Of a stretch of DNA of 64,000 nucleotides, positions 26,220 through 34,770 are shown piece after piece. The stretch comes from Halalkalicoccus sp. CGA53. Its GTDB lineage: Archaea > Halobacteriota > Halobacteria > Halobacteriales > Halalkalicoccaceae. The notes under the pieces are model-generated. The model was given only the letters and a program-made list of their open reading frames with translations, was not told the DNA's origin and did no database searches. Positions within the stretch are counted from its first letter, which is position 1. Each line of letters starts with the position of its first letter. The position numbers were made by a program, and so were the translations under genes. The stretch covers positions 3,692,276 to 3,756,275 of the forward strand of contig NZ_CP144125.1 of NCBI RefSeq assembly GCF_036429475.1. Direction: 5' to 3'.

Positions 26220-26837
26220 TCACGGGAGTTCGTCGACCAGCACGACAGCCTCGCCGTCGATCAGGACGGTGCCCTCCTCGTCGCTGACCTCCGTCACGAG
26301 CCGGTACCGGTGCTCGCCGAGATCCTCGACGATCTCGCACCGGGCGGTGAGCCGCGCGCCGATCTCCGCGGGTGCCGTGAACGAGAGCTCCTCCGAGAGG
26401 TAGATCGTGAGCCCCGGTAGCCGCGCGAGCGCGGCGCTCACCAGCCCGGCGACGAGCGTGCCGTGGACGATCCGGCCGCGAAACCGGGTCCCGCTCGCGA
26501 AGGCCTCGTCCAGATGCAGCCTGTTGGTGTCGCCGCTCGCCTCGGCGAACGCACGCACGTCCTCCTCGCCGATGCGTTTCGAGAACTCGACGAACTCGCC
26601 GACAGCGAGGTCCTCGTGACGTTCGACGGACCTGACCGTCGTCCACTCCGGGGAGACGAACGCGAGTTCGGGGAGCGAGGCGTCGGTCCGTTCGTCGTCG
26701 CTCGTCTCGAGACCGAACCCGGCGAGGAACGCCCTGTTCGCCTCGACGTAGCTGTTCAGCGCGTGACGCGAGGCAGCCGCCCAGCCGGGGACGCCGGGCG
26801 TGGACGAAGCGCCGTCGGGTGTCGGTGGTGGGTTCAC
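26220..26837 (-). CDS. MaoC-family (R)-specific enoyl-CoA hydratase
   Basis: 205 residues, starting at a GTG. An N-terminal helical extension of about 80 residues precedes the hotdog fold. The active-site signature is in AFAEASGDTNRLHLDEAFAS (D and H of the hydratase motif), followed by RIVHGTLVAGLVSAALAR, the conserved second helix. It probably hydrates trans-2-enoyl-CoA to (R)-3-hydroxyacyl-CoA, as in polyhydroxyalkanoate supply or fatty-acid breakdown. It lies 47 bases from argS on the same strand. Haloarchaeal members with this extension are known to me but the exact substrate is not. Confidence 0.8.
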   Translation of the reverse strand: MNPPPTPDGASSTPGVPGWAAASRHALNSYVEANRAFLAGFGLETSDDERTDASLPELAFVSPEWTTVRSVERHEDLAVGEFVEFSKRIGEEDVRAFAEASGDTNRLHLDEAFASGTRFRGRIVHGTLVAGLVSAALARLPGLTIYLSEELSFTAPAEIGARLTARCEIVEDLGEHRYRLVTEVSDEEGTVLIDGEAVVLVDELP

Positions 26838-26998
26838 CGCCGGTCGTCCTCCGTGGCTAGGAGGAACGCCGAACCCGAGCGCCGAGAGTACGGTCGCATA
26901 CCTACCCTTTGCTGTCGAGCTACAAGTAGGTCGTCGGTGCGAGCGATACCCGCGAGGACCGGGTGCCGTTAACCGATCCCCGAACGAAGCTGGTGCAG

Positions 26999-27454
26999 AT
27001 GGGAGCGAACGCGGACGACGACGCGACGATGGACGTGCCGTGGCGGTCCCGCCCGACCGGGGAGTGGCTCTATCTGACCGGGGCGACAGTTCTGGGCGTC
27101 ACAGCATTCGTCAGTGGCGGCCTGATGATCCTCGACCCGTCCGGAACGACGATCGGGCTGGAACGCGAGTGGCTCGTCGGAACGCCCTTTTCCGGGTATC
27201 TCGTCCCCGGTCTCGTCCTGTTCGGCGTCCTCGGGATCGGCTCGTTCGTCGTACTGTACGGGATCGGACGACGCCGCCGTTGGGCGTGGTGGGCCGCGCT
27301 CTCGCTCGGGGTCGCGCTGATCGCGTGAATCGGGTCGCAGCCGCTGTTGCTCCGGACGTATCACCCTCTTCAGGCGATCTACGGCGCGCTCGGGGCCGCG
27401 TTGGTCGTCCTCGTGCTCGTCCCGTCCGTTCGCGCCCACCTGCGCCGAGAGTAG
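26999..27454 (+). pseudogene. Four-helix membrane protein interrupted by in-frame TGA
   Basis: From the ATG at 26999 the frame runs to a TGA at 27326-27328 after about 109 codons, in the middle of a hydrophobic helix (WAALSLGVALIA). The same frame then continues without interruption for 41 codons: IGSQPLLLRTYHPLQAIYGA, another membrane segment, and SVRAHLRRE before a TAG at 27452-27454. The position of the stop suits a former TGG tryptophan. It is therefore a nonsense mutation, a sequencing error, or stop-codon readthrough. A GTG at 26963 is an alternative start. Function unknown. Confidence 0.7.
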
Positions 27455-27498
27455 CTGGCGACCGGGCGCTTTTTCCCGTTCGCCGCCGAGGGCTCCCC

Positions 27499-28575
27499 AT
27501 GAGCGACGAAGGCGAATCCGTGATTCGCGCGAATGCGGATCGTGGATCCGCAGACGCTGACGGATCGACGGTCCGTTCGCCGGCCGGACTCGACGGCTCC
27601 GACGACGCCGACGGACCGAAACAGGTCACCTCCCCGGACTACCACAGCGTCAACCACACCGCGGCCCAGACCTGCGGGTGGACCGCGAACGCGCTGCGCG
27701 GCGAGGGGAAGTGTTACAAAAACATCTTTTACGGGATCGAATCGCACCGCTGCATCCAGATGACGCCCGTCGTCCGGTGTAACGAGCGCTGTGTCTTCTG
27801 CTGGCGCGACCACCGCGGCCACGCCTACGAACTCGACGACGTCGAGTGGGACGACCCGGAGGCGGTCGTCGACGCCTCCCTCGAGTTACAGAAGAAGCTG
27901 CTCTCGGGTTTCGGCGGCAACGACGAGGTTCCCAGGGACCGGTTCGAGGAGGCGATGGAGCCCCGTCACGTCGCGATCAGTCTGGACGGGGAGCCGACGC
28001 TCTATCCCTACCTCCCCGAACTGATCGACGCCTTCCACGACCGCGACATCACCACGTTCCTCGTGAGCAACGGGACCGATCCCGAGTTACTAGAACGGTG
28101 TGATCCGACCCAGCTCTACGTGAGCGTCGACGCGCCCGACCGGGCGACGTTCGACCGGGTGGTGCGCGCGCTCGACGACGACGCCTGGGAGCGGCTGATC
28201 GACACGATGGACGTGCTCGCCCGGAAGGAGGAGACGCGGACCGTCCTCCGGACGACGCTCGTGAAAGGAGAGAACATGGCCGACCCCGACTGGTACGCGG
28301 TCTTCTACGAGCGGGCGAAGCCCGATTTCGTCGAGCTGAAGGCGTACATGCACATCGGTCACTCGCGGGGCCGGCTCGACCGAACCGCGATGCCGACGCA
28401 CGACGAGGTGATGGCGTTCACGGAAGACGTCGCCGAACACATGCCCGAGCACTCGGAGCTGAAGGGCGTACCCGCCTCGCGGGTCGCACTGCTCTCGAAG
28501 ACCGCCGATACCTGGGTGCCGGAGCTGAAGAAAGAGAGCACGTTCTGGGCGCGCGATCCGGTCGTGGCCCGGTGA
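27499..28575 (+). CDS. taw1: tRNA 4-demethylwyosine synthase (Taw1/TYW1)
   Basis: 358 residues from the ATG at 27499. The radical SAM cluster is [14 protein letters not shown] (CxxxCxxC); an extra N-terminal iron-sulfur cysteine set is suggested by [19 protein letters not shown]. Later blocks include [20 protein letters not shown] and [16 protein letters not shown]. The enzyme joins pyruvate carbons to N1-methylguanosine-37 of tRNA-Phe to form the tricyclic wyosine core. It lies downstream of the broken membrane gene. Confidence 0.93.
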   Translation: MSDEGESVIRANADRGSADADGSTVRSPAGLDGSDDADGPKQVTSPDYHSVNHTAAQTCGWTANALRGEGKCYKNIFYGIESHRCIQMTPVVRCNERCVFCWRDHRGHAYELDDVEWDDPEAVVDASLELQKKLLSGFGGNDEVPRDRFEEAMEPRHVAISLDGEPTLYPYLPELIDAFHDRDITTFLVSNGTDPELLERCDPTQLYVSVDAPDRATFDRVVRALDDDAWERLIDTMDVLARKEETRTVLRTTLVKGENMADPDWYAVFYERAKPDFVELKAYMHIGHSRGRLDRTAMPTHDEVMAFTEDVAEHMPEHSELKGVPASRVALLSKTADTWVPELKKESTFWARDPVVAR

Positions 28576-28642
28576 ACCGACGGCGCTCTCATCCCGGGAT
28601 ACGTCTCGGAGCCGGGACGGTTCCGAGGCTCGCGCGACCACC

Positions 28643-28676
28643 CATCACGTTTTCGTGATGGATACCGTATTCGGTA
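28643..28676. promoter_or_regulatory. Two adjacent palindromes upstream of ribK-ribB
   Basis: CATCACG-TTTT-CGTGATG (28643-28660) is a perfect 7-bp inverted repeat and TACCG-TATT-CGGTA (28663-28676) follows directly. They lie 33-66 bases upstream of the ribK start. The RibK protein has its own helix-turn-helix domain, so these are good candidates for its operator sites. Confidence 0.55.
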
Positions 28677-28708
28677 CGCTTATCACGAACGGGATGCAAT
28701 CGCGGAGT

Positions 28709-29410
28709 ATGTCGAAGACGGCGGTCACGGCGGTGGGAGCCGACGAGGTCGCGACGCTGCGGCTCCTGGGACTCGACGGCGGGCTCGACGGCGAGGTGAA
28801 AGTCTCCTGTTCGAACCTCGCGTCGAGACTCGACGCCTCGAACCAGACGGCCTCGCGCCGGCTCCAGGGGCTCGACGACGCGGGACTGATCGAGCGCGAG
28901 ACGGTCGCCGACGGCCAGTGGGTCTCGATCACGGCGGCCGGCGAACGCGAACTCCGACGCGAGTACGAGTCCTACCGGACGCTGTTCGAGGGGCGTTCGA
29001 GCGTCGATCTCAGAGGAGAGGTCACCGGGGGGATGGGCGAGGGGAAACACTACATCTCGCTTCCGGGCTACATGACCCAGTTCGAGGAGCGACTGGGCTA
29101 CGCGCCGTTCCCGGGGACGCTGAACGTCGAGCTAGGAACCGAAAGCGTCCGCAGGCGGGGGGCGATGGAGTCGTTCGAGCCGGTCCACATCGACGGCTGG
29201 GAGGACGACGAGCGGACGTACGGTCCGTGTGTCTGCTACCCCGGACGGGTCGAGTGTGGCGGGGAGACGTACGACGGCGCGCACGTGATCGCGCCCGAAC
29301 GTACCCACCACGACGAGGACCAGCTGGAGTTGATCGCCCCGGTGAGACTGCGCGAGGATCTCGGCCTCGCCGACGGCGACCGGGTGACGATCCACGTGGA
29401 GGAGGCATGA
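28709..29410 (+). CDS. ribK: CTP-dependent riboflavin kinase with N-terminal HTH (RbkR type)
   Basis: 233 residues from the ATG at 28709; an ORF beginning at 28655 would start inside the palindrome region. Residues 1-85 are a winged helix ([20 protein letters not shown]). The C-terminal DUF120 domain makes FMN from riboflavin and CTP; its signatures are [20 protein letters not shown] and [15 protein letters not shown]. The combination of kinase and DNA-binding domain is that of RbkR, known in some archaea to control riboflavin genes. Its stop overlaps the ribB start by four bases. Confidence 0.9.
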   Translation: MSKTAVTAVGADEVATLRLLGLDGGLDGEVKVSCSNLASRLDASNQTASRRLQGLDDAGLIERETVADGQWVSITAAGERELRREYESYRTLFEGRSSVDLRGEVTGGMGEGKHYISLPGYMTQFEERLGYAPFPGTLNVELGTESVRRRGAMESFEPVHIDGWEDDERTYGPCVCYPGRVECGGETYDGAHVIAPERTHHDEDQLELIAPVRLREDLGLADGDRVTIHVEEA

Positions 29411-30108
29411 CCCAGCACACAGCGGCCGACGCGGGAGCGAGCGAGGGGAGAGGGGAGAGCGACGCGACACCGGTCGATAGGGCGGTCGCCGCCTTCCGTT
29501 CGGGCTCTCCGGTGCTGATCCACGACGCGGACGACCGGGAGGGCGAGACGGACCTGATCTACCCAGCGGAGGCGGTGAGCCCCGACGCCGTCGCACGGAT
29601 GCGAAACGACGCGGGCGGGCTGGTCTGCGTCGCGCTCTCGGCACCGGTCTGTGAGGCGCTCGACCTGCCGTTCGTCCAGGAGGAGATCGACCACCCGACA
29701 GCGAACGGACACGAGTTGGCCTACGACGACCGCTCGTCGTTCTCGCTGACGGTGAACCACAGAGAGACGAGGACCGGGATCACCGACGTCGACCGCTCCA
29801 GAACGATCCGCGCGCTCTCGCGGGCGGCCAGCGAGCCCGATCCCGAGCTGTTCGCCCGTGCGTTCCGCGCGCCGGGGCACGTCCACCTGCTGCGGGCGGC
29901 CGACGGCCTGCTCGGCGAGCGCGAGGGCCACACCGAGTTCGGGATCGCGCTCGCGGAGGCCGCGGGGCTCCCCCCCGCTGCCGTCGTCTGTGAGATGCTC
30001 GACGACGAGAGCGGCGTCGCGCTCTCACCGGCCGACGCGCGGGCGTACGCCCGGCGCTACGACCTGCCGTACCTCGAGGGGAGCGAGATGCTCTCGCGGC
30101 TCGGGTAG
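29407..30108 (+). CDS. ribB: 3,4-dihydroxy-2-butanone 4-phosphate synthase
   Basis: 233 residues. The acidic active-site loop reads [19 protein letters not shown] and the second conserved segment [20 protein letters not shown]. The enzyme converts ribulose 5-phosphate into the four-carbon riboflavin precursor. It is the second gene of the ribK-ribB operon, with ATGA overlap, so the kinase/regulator and this first committed enzyme are co-expressed. Confidence 0.93.
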   Translation: MTQHTAADAGASEGRGESDATPVDRAVAAFRSGSPVLIHDADDREGETDLIYPAEAVSPDAVARMRNDAGGLVCVALSAPVCEALDLPFVQEEIDHPTANGHELAYDDRSSFSLTVNHRETRTGITDVDRSRTIRALSRAASEPDPELFARAFRAPGHVHLLRAADGLLGEREGHTEFGIALAEAAGLPPAAVVCEMLDDESGVALSPADARAYARRYDLPYLEGSEMLSRLG

Positions 30109-30172
30109 CTCGAACCCTGCCGCCCCGCACCGAACCGCGTACACTCATTAGCACCGGTTACGATGGGCGGGT

Positions 30173-31102
30173 ATGGGCTTCGACGAGATGGACGTCGACA
30201 CGATCTGGATGGACGGGGAGTTCGTCGACTGGGACGACGCCCAGGTCCACGTACTCAGTCACGCGCTCCACTACGGTACCGGGATCTTCGAGGGGATCAG
30301 GTGTTACGACACCCGCGAGGGGCCGGCGATCTTCCGGTGGAACAAACACGCCGAACGCTTCTTCCGGTCGGGTCAGCCTTACGGCATGGAGATCCCGTTC
30401 GGTGAGGAAGAACTCCGCGAGGCGACCGTCGAGCTGATCCGGAGACAGGACCTCCAGTCCTGTTACATCCGCCCGCTCGCCTTCTACGGTTACAACAGCC
30501 TCGGAGTGAGCCCCGGTGACTGTCCGGTGCAGGTGATCGTCGCCGCCTGGCCGTGGGGGACGTATCTCGGCGAGGACGCCCTCGAAAACGGTGTGAAGGT
30601 GAAAATCTCCTCCTGGCGGAAGTACCACTCCAGTCAGATGCCGACGACGGCGAAGACGACGGGGACCTACGTCAACAGCCTGCTCGCGGGCGAGGAGGCC
30701 AGGAGTCACGGCTACGTCGAGGCGATCGTGCTCAACAAGGAGGGCCAGGTCGCGGAGGGCCCCGGCGAGAACCTCTTCCTCGTGCGCGACGGCGAGATCT
30801 ACACCCCCGGGCTCTCCCAGAGCATCCTCGACGGCGTCACCAGAGACAGCGTCATCACGATCGCCCGCGACATGGGCTACACCGTCTACGATCAGGCGAC
30901 GATCTCCCGCGGCGAGCTCTACACCGCCGACGAGCTGTTCTTCACGGGCACGGCGGCGGAGATAACACCGATCCGGCAGGTCGACAACGTCGAGATCGGC
31001 TCCGGGTCGAGGGGGCCGGTCACCGAGGAGATCCAGTCGACGTTCTTCGATATCGTCGAGCGGCGCACCGACCAGTACAACGACTGGTTCGTCTACGTCT
31101 GA
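30173..31102 (+). CDS. ilvE: Branched-chain amino-acid aminotransferase
   Basis: 309 residues, PLP fold type IV. The start MGFDEMDVDTIWMDGEFVDW and the HALHYGTGIFEGIRCYDTRE block match the family; the PLP lysine is in the segment MPTTAKTTGTYVNSLLAGEE and the phosphate-binding part in GPGENLFLVRDGEI. It transfers the amino group between glutamate and leucine, isoleucine or valine. It is followed by a pseudogene region. Confidence 0.93.
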   Translation: MGFDEMDVDTIWMDGEFVDWDDAQVHVLSHALHYGTGIFEGIRCYDTREGPAIFRWNKHAERFFRSGQPYGMEIPFGEEELREATVELIRRQDLQSCYIRPLAFYGYNSLGVSPGDCPVQVIVAAWPWGTYLGEDALENGVKVKISSWRKYHSSQMPTTAKTTGTYVNSLLAGEEARSHGYVEAIVLNKEGQVAEGPGENLFLVRDGEIYTPGLSQSILDGVTRDSVITIARDMGYTVYDQATISRGELYTADELFFTGTAAEITPIRQVDNVEIGSGSRGPVTEEIQSTFFDIVERRTDQYNDWFVYV

Positions 31103-31133
31103 GACGCGTCCCCACCCGAAAAGAGCGTCTCAC

Positions 31134-31473
31134 TCACCCGAACAGCCGGTCGAGTACGAGCCGTTTCACTAGCCCACCCCGGTTGCCCTCCCCGGTCTGG
31201 ACCATCACCGCCGTGCAGTCGACGGCCTCGACCAGCCGGTGTACGGCATGTACCAGGCGAGCGAGAGCAGGACGATCCCCATCGCGTCCGCGAACGGGAA
31301 CGAGTGCCATCCGGGCAAGTACGACCAGCCCGCTCGCGATTCCGAACAGCTGGGTCCAGGGGTACAGGGGTACGGTGAGCTCGGGCTGGTACTCTTCGAT
31401 CATGCCCTCGCGGAAGCCGATCAGCGCGGCGTTGGGCAGGACGAAGACGAGGATCTGGAAGGCGACCCGGCGG
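31134..31473 (-). pseudogene. Deleted remnant of an APC amino-acid permease with USP tail
   Basis: The minus strand encodes QILVFVLPNAALIGFREGMI and LTVPLYPWTQLFGIASGLVV, typical of the last helices of haloarchaeal APC-type amino-acid permeases. A frame change follows; another frame reads FADAMGIVLLSLAWYMPYTG, the next helix. The original frame then resumes with DCTAVMVQTGEGNRGGLVKR and ends VLDRLFG, like the end of a universal stress protein domain, which such permeases carry. The 5' three-quarters are missing, so this is a decayed gene. The breakpoint near 31470 is shared with the gene on the other strand. Confidence 0.65.
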
Positions 31474-32316
31474 ATGCGAGACGCGATCGACTCGGAGGAG
31501 CCGGTCGCCGTCGAGTTACTCAACTACCGCGAGGACGGCACCTCGTTCTGGAACCGGGTGGAGATCTCGCCGATCTACGACGAGCACGGCGAACTCGCGA
31601 ACTTCGTCGGCTTCCAGACCGACGTCTCGGAGCGAAAGCGCGCCGAACGGGAGCTCGAACGGCGGACCGAGGCGCTCTACGAGGAGCGAAAGGCGCTCGA
31701 TCGGCTGGTCTCGCGGATCGACGGGCTTCTCGACGACGTGGTGCGGACGCTCGTCGGGGCGGCCGATCGGGAGGAGATCGAACGCGAAGTCTGTGCCGAG
31801 ATCGCGAACACGGAGGGCTATCGCGCGGCGTGGATCGCCGGGGTACTCTCCGAGCGCGGGAGCCTCCGGCTCAGGGAGACCGCCGGGGACCCGGCGGCGC
31901 TGGCCGCAGCCCAGGAATCCGGACTCGAGCACGCGGGACCGGTCCGTCGGGCGATCGAGAGCGCGAGCGTCGAGACGGTCACCGGGGGCGACCCGAACGT
32001 CGCCGCCGAGCCGACCGGGGACTCGACTGTCGCGATCGTTCCGCTCACCGACGGGACGATCGACTACGGCGTGCTCTGTGCGCACACCGACGCGACGGGC
32101 CTGCTCGACGTCGTCGCCTCGGTTCGCGGGACGCTCACCGACAGGCAGCTAGTGGCGCTCGAAACCGCCTACCGGAGCGGCTACTTCGACTGGCCCCGGC
32201 CGGTCGACGGCAGCGACCTCGCCACCTCGATGGACATCGCGAGACAGACGTTCCACCAGCACCTCCGCTCCGCACAGCGAAAGCTCCTCGCCGGCTTCTT
32301 CGACGGTCCTGACTAG
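31474..32316 (+). pseudogene. 5'-truncated Bat-like regulator (PAS/LOV end, GAF, HTH-10)
   Basis: The frame from the ATG at 31474 (MRDAIDSEEPVAVELLNYRE) starts in the second half of a PAS/LOV domain; the NCRFLQG-type flavin segment that should come first is absent. A GAF domain (DREEIEREVCAEIANTEGYR) and a complete bacterio-opsin-activator HTH-10 (LTDRQLVALETAYRSGYF) follow, 280 residues in all. It may still be translated as a truncated protein. It lies upstream of crtY and brp, genes that Bat controls in Halobacterium, so the loss could have altered light or oxygen control of carotenoid genes. Confidence 0.7.
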
Positions 32317-32443
32317 TTCGGTCACACCGCTAAACCCGCGCCGCACCTACGAAGGGTATGGTGGATTATCCTCTCTCGCGGGACGACGCCTCCCCCATCC
32401 CCCGATCGCACCCCACAGAGACCGGGTTCGCCGACCGTCCTCG

Positions 32444-33226
32444 ATGAGTCCCCCGCTCACCTACCTCCAGTTCCACCTGCTGTTCGTCCTCCCACCGATC
32501 GCGCTGGTGCTCGCGCTCACGTTCCGACGCGAGGGGGTCTGGTGGGGTCGCGGGCCGCTCTCGGGGCTCGCGGTCATCCTCGTCCTCGCGGTCACCTACA
32601 CGACGCCGTGGGACAACCTCCTGATCGCGGAGGGCGTCTGGTGGTACGGCGAGGGGACGACGCTGTTCACCGTCTGGTACGCCCCGATCGAGGAGTACCT
32701 CTTCTTCGTGCTCCAGCCGATCCTCACGGCGCTCGTCCTCTTTCAGTTCCCCGAGGTCAGAGAGCGCTCGCTCCGGATCGGGGGCCGCACCCGTGCGATC
32801 GGCGTCCTCGCCGGCCTCGCGGTGGGGGGCGTCGGCCTCGTCCTCCTCGCAAACACCCCCACGTTCTACATGGGTGCGATCCTCGTGTGGGCGGGCCCGA
32901 TCCTCGCGATCCAGTGGGGCTTCGGCTGGCCCTACCTCTGGGCGGTGCGCAGGTCGGTGGCGCTCGCCATCGCCCTCCCGACGCTCTACCTCTGGGCGAT
33001 CGACCGGATCGCCATCGGCCTCGGGATCTGGGTGATCTCGGACACTCACACCGTCGGGCTCTCCCTGCTGGGCTTGCCCGTCGAGGAGGCGCTCTTCTTT
33101 CTCGTCACCAACGTCTTCGTGGTCCAGGGTATCGTCCTCTACCTGTGGACGCTCGAGCGGTGGGAGCCGGACGTCTCCCGGTCGGTGGACCTCGTCCGCG
33201 CCGGGGTAACCGGCCTGTGGCCGTAA
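32444..33226 (+). CDS. crtY: Lycopene beta-cyclase (CrtYcd type)
   Basis: 260 residues, a membrane protein of about seven helices formed from two similar lycopene cyclase domains. The repeats are visible: TPWDNLLIAEGVWWYGEGTT with APIEEYLFFVLQPI in the first, and DRIAIGLGIWVISDTHTVGL with LPVEEALFFLVTNV in the second. It closes the ends of lycopene to make beta-carotene. The last ten bases overlap the brp start, so the two genes are coupled and act in sequence. Confidence 0.92.
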   Translation: MSPPLTYLQFHLLFVLPPIALVLALTFRREGVWWGRGPLSGLAVILVLAVTYTTPWDNLLIAEGVWWYGEGTTLFTVWYAPIEEYLFFVLQPILTALVLFQFPEVRERSLRIGGRTRAIGVLAGLAVGGVGLVLLANTPTFYMGAILVWAGPILAIQWGFGWPYLWAVRRSVALAIALPTLYLWAIDRIAIGLGIWVISDTHTVGLSLLGLPVEEALFFLVTNVFVVQGIVLYLWTLERWEPDVSRSVDLVRAGVTGLWP

Positions 33227-34251
33227 CGTCCTCGAGCGCCTCCGCGCTCCCGACCGCCCGGCGACTCACGCTCTACCCGGGCTGGGCCGTCCTCGCCGTC
33301 GCCGCCGTCCCCTTCGTCCTCGGCGCGGAGCTCCCGCTCGTCTACCAGTACCTCCCGCTCGTCGCGAGCGTCCTGCTCCTGGGGCTCCTCCACGGCGCGG
33401 TCGACCACCTCCTGCTCCCGCGCGTTCGGGGCGAGGCACTCACCGTCCGCTGGCTCGCGATCGTCGGCCTCGTCTACCTCCTCGTCGGCCTCGCGTTCCT
33501 CGCCGTCTGGTTCTTCGCGCCAGCGCTCGCGTTCGTCCTCTTCGTCGCACTCGCGCTCGCCCACTGGGGTCAGGGCGACGTCTACCCGCTCGTCGCGCTC
33601 TACGGCACCACTCACCTGCGGACGACCGTACAACGCGTCCTCGCCGCAGCGGTCCGCGGCTCGATGCCGATGCTCGTCCCGCTCGTCGCCTTCCCCGACC
33701 AGTACGCCTTCGTCGCGGGGACGTTGATCGGCCTGTTCGATCCCGCCGCGGCAGAGACGCTCGTGCCCGCGTTCACCCCCGAAGGCCGACTGGTCGTCGC
33801 GGGCGTCCTCACCCTCCTCGCCCTCGCCCACCTTGGACTGGGCTACCGGCGGGCCGGCGGGACGCGGGCCTGGCGGGTCGACGCCGGGGATATCGTCGGG
33901 CTCCTCGCGTTCTTCGCCGTGGTTCCGCCGGTGCTCGCCGTCGGCCTCTACTTCTGTGTCTGGCACTCGCTTCGCCACGTCACGCGTGTCGCGCTCTTGG
34001 ATCCCGAGTCGAAACGGTCGTTCTCGGCGGGGCTCACGCTCCCGGCGCTCTCGCGCTTCGCCCGAGACGCAGCACCGCTCACGGCGCTCTCGTTCGTCTT
34101 CCTCCTCGGGCTCGCCGCGCTGGTCCCCGCGACGCCGGTGGCGGTAGCGGATCTCGTCGCGCTCTACCTGGTGTTCGTCGCGACCCTCACGGCCCCGCAC
34201 GTCCTGCTCGTGAGCTGGCTGGATCGGGAAGAGGGGATCTGGTCGGGCTGA
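33217..34251 (+). CDS. brp: Brp/Blh beta-carotene 15,15'-dioxygenase
   Basis: 344 residues using a GTG start at 33217 that overlaps crtY; there is no ATG near the N-terminus. About eight to nine helices. Conserved histidine sites are LLHGAVDHLLLP, ALAHWGQGD and CVWHSLRHVTR, the expected iron ligands. The enzyme cleaves beta-carotene to retinal for microbial rhodopsins. No opsin gene is in this window, so retinal made here must serve an opsin elsewhere or another use. Confidence 0.9.
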   Translation: MAVTSSSASALPTARRLTLYPGWAVLAVAAVPFVLGAELPLVYQYLPLVASVLLLGLLHGAVDHLLLPRVRGEALTVRWLAIVGLVYLLVGLAFLAVWFFAPALAFVLFVALALAHWGQGDVYPLVALYGTTHLRTTVQRVLAAAVRGSMPMLVPLVAFPDQYAFVAGTLIGLFDPAAAETLVPAFTPEGRLVVAGVLTLLALAHLGLGYRRAGGTRAWRVDAGDIVGLLAFFAVVPPVLAVGLYFCVWHSLRHVTRVALLDPESKRSFSAGLTLPALSRFARDAAPLTALSFVFLLGLAALVPATPVAVADLVALYLVFVATLTAPHVLLVSWLDREEGIWSG

Positions 34252-34279
34252 TCCGCAGGCGATCGCCGGTCGTGCAGTT

Positions 34280-34681
34280 ATGGCCGTCGACGACGACGAG
34301 GCGGGTATGGCGAAGCTCGATGCCACGCACGAGAAGACCAGAGCAGAGATCGCACAGTATCTCCGTGAGTTCGCCGAGAAGCTCGACACGGGCGTATCAG
34401 GTGCGGCCGGTTCGACCGGTGAGACCGGTGCGATCGGCGAGCCCGACCGGTCTCCCGATGTCGCCGGATCGGACGAGCGAACCGATGCGGGCGCGGACAG
34501 GAAGATCACCGTCGTCGCTGGTAACGATAGCGCGACGATCAACCCACCGGAGACGCTCGCGTTTGACGTCTCGGTCGACACCGATTCCGGGCTCTTAGAG
34601 GGCGACGAACAGAGCGCGACGTTCACGCTCCGGTGGGATAGAGACCACGTCGAGGCCGACGACGAACTCAGCGTCCAGTAG
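34280..34681 (+). CDS. Amphi-Trp-type domain protein, haloarchaeal
   Basis: 133 residues. The N-terminal helix DATHEKTRAEIAQYLREFAE is followed by a low-complexity region rich in G, S, T and D (residues 45-75). The C-terminal KITVVAGNDSATINPPETLA and TFTLRWDRDHVE correspond to the amphi-Trp domain, a short beta-strand module frequent in haloarchaea. Function unknown. A second ATG at 34307 is possible. Confidence 0.7.
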   Translation: MAVDDDEAGMAKLDATHEKTRAEIAQYLREFAEKLDTGVSGAAGSTGETGAIGEPDRSPDVAGSDERTDAGADRKITVVAGNDSATINPPETLAFDVSVDTDSGLLEGDEQSATFTLRWDRDHVEADDELSVQ

Positions 34682-34770
34682 CGGATCTTTCGAACGGTGG
34701 CCGTGACGACGTCACTCGAACCACTAGAACGATGTGAGCGAAGCCGTCCCTCGTCGTGGTTCCTGCTTCC

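Noticed and set aside
33217..34251. Rhodopsin genes next to brp
   Set aside because: No seven-helix protein with a retinal-binding lysine motif is encoded in the window; brp and crtY stand without an opsin.
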